Source: UBA6912 sp041611095
GTDB taxonomy: Bacteria; Actinomycetota; Acidimicrobiia; Spongiisociales; UBA5794
Direction: 5' to 3'
NCBI GenBank assembly: GCA_041611095.1
Contig: JBFINP010000008.1
Location: forward strand, 1 to 64,000
DNA length: 64,000 nt
The notes under the pieces are model-generated. The model did not search any database. It had not been told where the DNA came from and saw only the letters and a list, made by a program, of their open reading frames with translations. The position numbers were made by a program, and so were the translations under genes. Below, one piece after another: positions 59,674 to 64,000 of this stretch (its first letter is position 1; every line of letters starts with the position of its first letter).

Positions 59674-60582
59674 ATGCCGTCCACCCACCAAGCCGTGCCT
59701 GATTCCCGCAACGAGGATGTGCTCGTGTACGTGAACGGGACCCTGATGCCACGGGGGGAAGCCAAGGTGTCGGTCTTCGACAGTGGATTCCTCGTCGGCG
59801 ACGGCGTCTGGGAGGGAATCCGGCTGCACGACCGCACGCTGGTGTTCCTCGACCGCCACCTCGACCGGCTCTTCGAGGGCGCGGCGGCGATCGGGCTCGA
59901 CATCGGCATGACTCGGGCCGAGGTGACGGCGGCGATCGAGACGATGCTGGCGGCGAACGAGATGGCCACCGACGTCCACGTCCGCCTCATGGTGACGCGC
60001 GGGGTGAAACGCACGCCCGCCCAGCACCCGGGTCTCGTCGAGGGCCCGCCCACCGTCGTGATCATCGCTGAGCACAAGCGGGCCGACCCCGAGGTCACCC
60101 GGCGGGGCATCCGCCTGTTCACCTCGACCGTGCGACGCCCGCCGCCGGACACGCTCGACCAGCGTCTGAACTGCCACAGCAAGCTCCACGAGGTGGTGGC
60201 CCTCATCCAGGCCACGACGGCCGGGGCCGATGAGGCCCTCATGCTGGACACGAACGGTGCGGTCGCGACTTGCAACTCCACGAACTTCTTCATCGTCCGC
60301 CACGGCGAGGTGTGGACCTCGACAGGGCTGCATTGCCTCAACGGGATCACGAGGCGGCTCGTCATCGAGCTGTGCGCATCGGCTGAGATCCCGGCCCGTG
60401 AACGCGACTTCTCCCTGACCGACGTCTATGCCGCCGACGAGGCATTCGTCACAGGCACGTTCGGTGGCCTCACGCCGGTCGTGGCCGTCGACGGGAGGAC
60501 CATCGGGTCGGGCGAGCCCGGCCCGGTCACGACCCAGCTCTCGATGCGGTATGCGGAGGCCATCGCCGAGGCGTCCTCGTGA
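59674..60582 (+). CDS. Class IV PLP aminotransferase (branched-chain/D-amino-acid type)
   Basis: A 302-residue fold-type IV aminotransferase: VYVNGTLMPRGEAKVSVFDS, GDGVWEGIR, PLP lysine K170 in LNCHSKLHEVVALIQA, DEALMLDTNGAVATCNSTNF and TGTFGGLTPVVAVDGR. It could be a BCAT-like, D-alanine or 4-amino-4-deoxychorismate lyase-type enzyme; sequence alone does not decide. The stop overlaps the sulfotransferase-like gene by 4 bp. Confidence 0.88.
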   Translation: MPSTHQAVPDSRNEDVLVYVNGTLMPRGEAKVSVFDSGFLVGDGVWEGIRLHDRTLVFLDRHLDRLFEGAAAIGLDIGMTRAEVTAAIETMLAANEMATDVHVRLMVTRGVKRTPAQHPGLVEGPPTVVIIAEHKRADPEVTRRGIRLFTSTVRRPPPDTLDQRLNCHSKLHEVVALIQATTAGADEALMLDTNGAVATCNSTNFFIVRHGEVWTSTGLHCLNGITRRLVIELCASAEIPARERDFSLTDVYAADEAFVTGTFGGLTPVVAVDGRTIGSGEPGPVTTQLSMRYAEAIAEASS

Positions 60583-61304
60583 CCGACTGCCTGCGTATCT
60601 CGATGTGGACGGGCCCGCGCAACATCTCGACCGCGCTGATGTATGCGTTCCGGCAGCGGCCCGACACCGAGGTCGTCGACGAGCCATTGTACGGCCACTA
60701 CCTCGAGGTGACGGGGCTGGCTCACCCGGGGCGTTCCGAGGTGCTCGCCGCCATGGACACCGACGGGGAGCGGGTCGTCCGCGACGTGCTGCTCGGCCCG
60801 TGCACGCGGCCGGTGCGGTTCTTCAAGAACATGGCCCATCACATCGTCGGGCTCGACCTGGCTTTCCTCGACGACATGACCAACATCCTCCTCACCCGCG
60901 ACCCGGCGGCGATGCTCGTGTCGCTCACCAGGAACCTCCCCGATGCCGACGTCGCGGCCACGGGCCTCCCCCAGCAGGTCGAACTGCTCGACCGGATCGT
61001 GACCGCCGGCACAACGCCGATCGTGCTCGACGCCGGCGAGGTGCTCCATGATCCGGAAGGCGTGCTCGGCGAGCTGTGCCGCCGAGTGGGGATCGTCTTC
61101 ACGAGAGCAATGCTGTCGTGGCCGGCAGGGCCCAAGCCCGAAGATGGGGTCTGGGCGCCACATTGGTACGCCAACGTCCATCGGTCCACCGGGTTTGCCC
61201 CGGCGCGCCAGCGCACGGAGCCCGTGCCCGACCGCCTCCAGGGGCGACTCGCCGAGTGCATGCCGCTGTACGAGCGACTGGCGGCCCACGCCATCCGCGC
61301 CTGA
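60579..61304 (+). CDS. Sulfotransferase-family protein
   Basis: A 241-residue protein of the P-loop sulfotransferase family: the 5' phosphosulfate-binding-like loop SMWTGPRNISTALMYAF at the N-terminus and ILLTRDPAAMLVSLTRN, matching the 3'-phosphate-binding R-x-P...S region. GTG overlaps the aminotransferase stop (GTGA). Proteins of this kind are often seen beside branched-chain aminotransferase-like genes; a joint small-molecule pathway is inferred, but the substrate is unknown. Confidence 0.8.
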   Translation: MTDCLRISMWTGPRNISTALMYAFRQRPDTEVVDEPLYGHYLEVTGLAHPGRSEVLAAMDTDGERVVRDVLLGPCTRPVRFFKNMAHHIVGLDLAFLDDMTNILLTRDPAAMLVSLTRNLPDADVAATGLPQQVELLDRIVTAGTTPIVLDAGEVLHDPEGVLGELCRRVGIVFTRAMLSWPAGPKPEDGVWAPHWYANVHRSTGFAPARQRTEPVPDRLQGRLAECMPLYERLAAHAIRA

Positions 61305-61309
61305 ACGAC

Positions 61310-61888
61310 TCACTCGTCGAGGGGAGGTTCGACCACCTTCCAGCCATGCGCCTGATCGACGAGGTACTCGCTGACCTCACGGCACCGGTCGAGCGTCTCG
61401 CACAACGTCTCCCGGCCCATCATCACGTCCACCAGCGACACCTCCGTCTTGCCGACCAGGGAGAGTCTGCGCTCGGCGTGATCCGACAGCGCCCCGAACG
61501 AGTCGACGGCCGAGACCTCGATCGGCAGCTCCGGCCCCCCGACCCCCGCTAGCTCGGCCGAGAGGATGATGAGGTCCGGCGGATCGCCGAGTGGTGGCAA
61601 CGCCCAATTGAAGTAGAGGGGGATGCGAAACTCTCCCTCCGGCTCACTGAAATCGTCCTCCATCTCGATGACCTGATCCTCGAGCTGGAGCAGCACCCGG
61701 GGCTCGACGTCGAACGCCAGGTTCAGGTCGAGCGGCCCGTTGCAGGCGGACTCGGGATGCAGATCGACCTCGAACGATTGACGCAGCGAGTAGGTCTCGA
61801 TGAAATGACGTTCGTCGTGAACGTGGAATCCATGCTCGACCGCGTGGTCCTTGAGGTAGGTGATGAAGCCTGCGATGTCGATGGCCAC
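61310..61888 (-). CDS. Conserved hypothetical protein
   Basis: A 192-residue soluble protein I do not recognise: N-terminal AGFITYLKDHAVEHGFHVHD helix, then beta strands (FEVDLHPESACNGPLDLNLA, FRIPLYFNWALPPLGDPP), and a C-terminal helical tail (VMMGRETLCETLDRCREVSE). The fold looks alpha+beta, without TM or signal. AAGGAG precedes the GTG start at 61888. It converges on the sulfotransferase gene, with 5 bp between stops. Confidence 0.7.
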   Translation of the reverse strand: MAIDIAGFITYLKDHAVEHGFHVHDERHFIETYSLRQSFEVDLHPESACNGPLDLNLAFDVEPRVLLQLEDQVIEMEDDFSEPEGEFRIPLYFNWALPPLGDPPDLIILSAELAGVGGPELPIEVSAVDSFGALSDHAERRLSLVGKTEVSLVDVMMGRETLCETLDRCREVSEYLVDQAHGWKVVEPPLDE

Positions 61889-61996
61889 GCCTCGCTCCTT
61901 GATCCGGTGCCCCAACGTTAGGACGCGCGGGGGACGCGCGAGCGGGACGGAGACCGCGAGACCCCCGTCGCATCGCTTGCGCTCTCCGATCCCCCT

Positions 61997-63238
61997 TCAG
62001 CCCGGCGGCACGTCTGGGAGGAGGGTGACGAACAGCCCGCCGCGTGCTTTCGGCTCGAACCACGTCGACTTGGGCGGCATGACCTCCCCCGCGTCGGCGA
62101 CCGTCATGACCTCGCGAACCGACGTGGGGTACAGGAGGAAGCAGGCAACGCAGTGGTGGTGCGCCGGATCCGCAGGCTCGCCGCCGGCGACGTAGTGGAG
62201 ACGGTGATCGGTCCGCGGGTCGGTGATGCCGAAGACCGGGCGCAGCACGGCGTCCTGAAGCCGGGCCACGTCGAGCCGTGCCGCCGCGCTGGTTGCACCC
62301 TCGGCTTGCGGGAGGCCGAAACGGAATGTCCGCCCGCCCGTCACCAGCCCCACCTCCCCCGGCGCCGTGGGCGCCGGGTCATCACCATCGTCGAGCGTCT
62401 CGAGCGGCACGAGGCCGGCAACGGCCTCGACGATCTCTGCCGGCGTGATCTCGTCGCTGCGGACGCAGCGGTTGAACTCACGGAGCGTGAGCTCGGACTC
62501 CGGGTACAGGGCGGCGAGGACGTAGTTGTAGGACTCGGCACCGTCGTGGTCCGGGTTGGAGGCGGCGGCCTGGGTTGCGTAACGGGCAGCGGCCGCACAG
62601 CGATGGTGTCCATCCGTTACGTAGAGGCGCTCGATGACGTCGAGCCGGGCCTGCAACGCCGAAATGGTATCGGGGTCGGAAACGACCCAGACCTCCTGCT
62701 CTGCGCCGTCGGATCCGGTGAACTGGAGATCGGGGGCGCGCGCAGTGCGGATCGTGGCGACGAGGGTCGCCAACTGCTCATCGTCACGATGAGTGAGGGC
62801 CACCGGGTCGCTGTGCGCCCCCACCCGCGTGAGGTGGGACAGCAGCAGCTCTTCGGTCGCTCTCCTCGTGTCCTCGTGGCGCCGCACCCGGCCGTCGGCG
62901 TAGCCCCCCACGTGCACCTCGGCGACCAGGCCGACTGCCACCGTTCCGTTCTCGTCGATCGCATAGACGTAGTACGCAGGCCCCTCGACGGACCGCAGCA
63001 CCCCGTCCTCGATCATCGCAACGAGTCGCGCCTTGCCCGTCGTTGCATGGAGGTAGGGATCCGACCCACCCTCCTCGGTGTCCACCTCGGTGCGGATGAC
63101 GTGGAGGAAGCTGTGCGGGTTGCGTTCCGAGAGTCGCAGCCACTCACGCGTCGTCATGCCCCCGAGCGGAGGGCTGACCACCGACGCGGCCATCTCCGGC
63201 ACCGGGAGGTAGGCGGCGAAAGGCCGAACCAGCCTCAC
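61997..63238 (-). CDS. DUF1015-family protein
   Basis: A 413-residue DUF1015 protein: VVSPPLGGMT, RNPHSFLHVIRTE, YVTDGHHRCAAAARYA (the diagnostic D-G-H-H-R box) and PKSTWFEPKARGGLFV at the C-terminus. The GTG start overlaps the serA stop by 4 bp; serA-DUF1015 linkage is commonly seen. Function unknown; a role linked to serine metabolism is suggested by the neighbourhood. Confidence 0.93.
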   Translation of the reverse strand: MRLVRPFAAYLPVPEMAASVVSPPLGGMTTREWLRLSERNPHSFLHVIRTEVDTEEGGSDPYLHATTGKARLVAMIEDGVLRSVEGPAYYVYAIDENGTVAVGLVAEVHVGGYADGRVRRHEDTRRATEELLLSHLTRVGAHSDPVALTHRDDEQLATLVATIRTARAPDLQFTGSDGAEQEVWVVSDPDTISALQARLDVIERLYVTDGHHRCAAAARYATQAAASNPDHDGAESYNYVLAALYPESELTLREFNRCVRSDEITPAEIVEAVAGLVPLETLDDGDDPAPTAPGEVGLVTGGRTFRFGLPQAEGATSAAARLDVARLQDAVLRPVFGITDPRTDHRLHYVAGGEPADPAHHHCVACFLLYPTSVREVMTVADAGEVMPPKSTWFEPKARGGLFVTLLPDVPPG

Positions 63239-64000
63239 GCCTCGGCCACCGAAACGCCAAGAACGTCCGGCTCGTTGTCGAGCTCGGCGAGCACGTCGTC
63301 GACGACGACACCCGCCACCTGCATCGTAGCGGTGGCCGCCGTTCCCCCGGCGAAGATCCGGTTCTGCATCTGCTCGACGTTGAGCCCGGCAGACCGCAGC
63401 ACCGCCAGCACCCCGGCGAGCACGCCCACGCGGTTGAGGTGGCGAACCGACAGGGTGACGGTCCCGTCGGCGCGCTCGCGGAGGTTGACGCAGTTGCTGA
63501 TGACGCCCCGCTCGAAGTCCTCGATGATCTCGACGACGGCATCGGCGATGGACAGCTGCGCTTGTTCGGTCGATGCGCCGACGTGATGCGTGCCGTACAC
63601 GTTCGGGTGACGCGCCAAATCGGAGTCGAAGTGGTCGGTGCCCGATGCCGGCTCGCCGTCGAAAACGTCGAGTCCCACGCGCAGCCCCTTCTCTGCGATG
63701 GCATCAAGTAGGGCCGGCTCGTCCACGACGTCGCCACGTGAGGTGTTGATGAGGAAGGCACCCTGCCGCATGTGGCCGAGGAAGTCCCGATCGACCATCC
63801 GCGCCGTGGACTCCGTCGCCGGGACGTGGATGGAGACGACGTCGGCTCGGCCCAGCAACGCGGGTAGATCGGGCACCAGCTCGATCTCGAGGTCGTCGAT
63901 GACGGCTTGCACCGCACGCGACCTCCCGGGTTTGTCCTCTATGACGACCGTCATCTCCAGGGCTCGGGCCCGCGCGGCGACGGCGCTCCCGATCTCACCG
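63235..64000 (-). CDS. serA: D-3-phosphoglycerate dehydrogenase, 3' part
   Basis: The 5' end lies outside the window; about 255 codons are visible. The Rossmann motif GEIGSAVAARARALEMTVVI lies at the window edge, followed by SIHVPATESTARMVD, INTSRGDVVDEPALLDAI (catalytic Arg), THHVGASTEQAQ (catalytic His region), and a C-terminal ACT domain (HLNRVGVLAGVLAVLRSAGL). The visible part ends with AGVVVDDVLAELDNEPDVLG. First step of serine synthesis. It forms an operon with the DUF1015 gene. Confidence 0.93.
   Translation of the reverse strand, partial: GEIGSAVAARARALEMTVVIEDKPGRSRAVQAVIDDLEIELVPDLPALLGRADVVSIHVPATESTARMVDRDFLGHMRQGAFLINTSRGDVVDEPALLDAIAEKGLRVGLDVFDGEPASGTDHFDSDLARHPNVYGTHHVGASTEQAQLSIADAVVEIIEDFERGVISNCVNLRERADGTVTLSVRHLNRVGVLAGVLAVLRSAGLNVEQMQNRIFAGGTAATATMQVAGVVVDDVLAELDNEPDVLGVSVAEA

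Overview
The window is 64 kb of very GC-rich DNA, densely packed with genes that often overlap by 4 bp (ATGA or GTGA) and often start with GTG. Gene content points to an actinomycetote chromosome: a Tad/CpaB pilus operon, WXG100/FtsK-type type VII secretion genes, DUF4389 and DUF5671 membrane proteins, small excisionase-type HTH regulators, a NarL-type two-component pair and an MsiK/UgpC-type sugar ATPase. A deep lineage such as Acidimicrobiia is my guess, because no classical EccB/D/E genes and no mycobacterial or streptomycete hallmarks are seen; no rRNA or tRNA is present to test it. I see no prophage, transposase or CRISPR array.

Layout. 0-5.2 kb: minus-strand Tad operon (cpaB-tadZ-tadA-tadB-tadC) running off the left edge. 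5.2-10 kb: small regulators, flavin-fold (PNPOx-like) proteins, a large DUF4389 membrane protein and a macrodomain protein. Two small HTH paralogues in this part share an upstream DNA motif. 10-12.3 kb: two membrane proteins. 12.3-17.2 kb: the most unusual block. It holds an M15-type peptidase with a peptidoglycan-binding domain, convergent with a three-gene operon of a nucleoside deoxyribosyltransferase/TIR-like protein with a TRAFs-binding-type repeat, an alpha/beta hydrolase, and a trypsin-like protease with the same type of repeat. This looks like a candidate conflict or signalling system. 17.2-24 kb: murI, metX, a membrane adenylate cyclase, an NAD-epimerase, an EVE protein with an unknown partner, a formylglycine-generating-enzyme-like lipoprotein gene broken by one in-frame TAA, and another PNPOx protein.

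24-34 kb: an MMPL transporter with a long acidic linker and a C-terminal GHKL/HATPase-like domain, a nitroreductase, a second DUF4389 protein, a MacB/FtsX-type ABC pair, a GIN-domain (DUF2807) lipoprotein and a DUF3179 lipoprotein. 34.4-42.4 kb: a reduced type VII secretion locus (FtsK/EssC-like ATPase and two WXG100 proteins on one strand; a membrane-anchored NTF2/TcpC-like protein and a 671-residue helical protein on the other), divergent from a shared 163-bp promoter region.

42.4-54 kb: a DrrAB-type ABC exporter, an SpoU methyltransferase, an alpha-glucosidase/LacI module with a perfect 14-bp palindromic operator, an orphan MalK-type ATPase, a DsbA-like protein, an ornithine cyclodeaminase-like gene, a relic of gamma-glutamyltranspeptidase, a NarL-type two-component system and fdhD. 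54-64 kb: a second MacB/FtsX ABC pair (paralogous to the first), metY, an alpha/beta hydrolase, a class IV aminotransferase with a translationally coupled sulfotransferase, a conserved unknown protein, a DUF1015 protein and the 3' part of serA.
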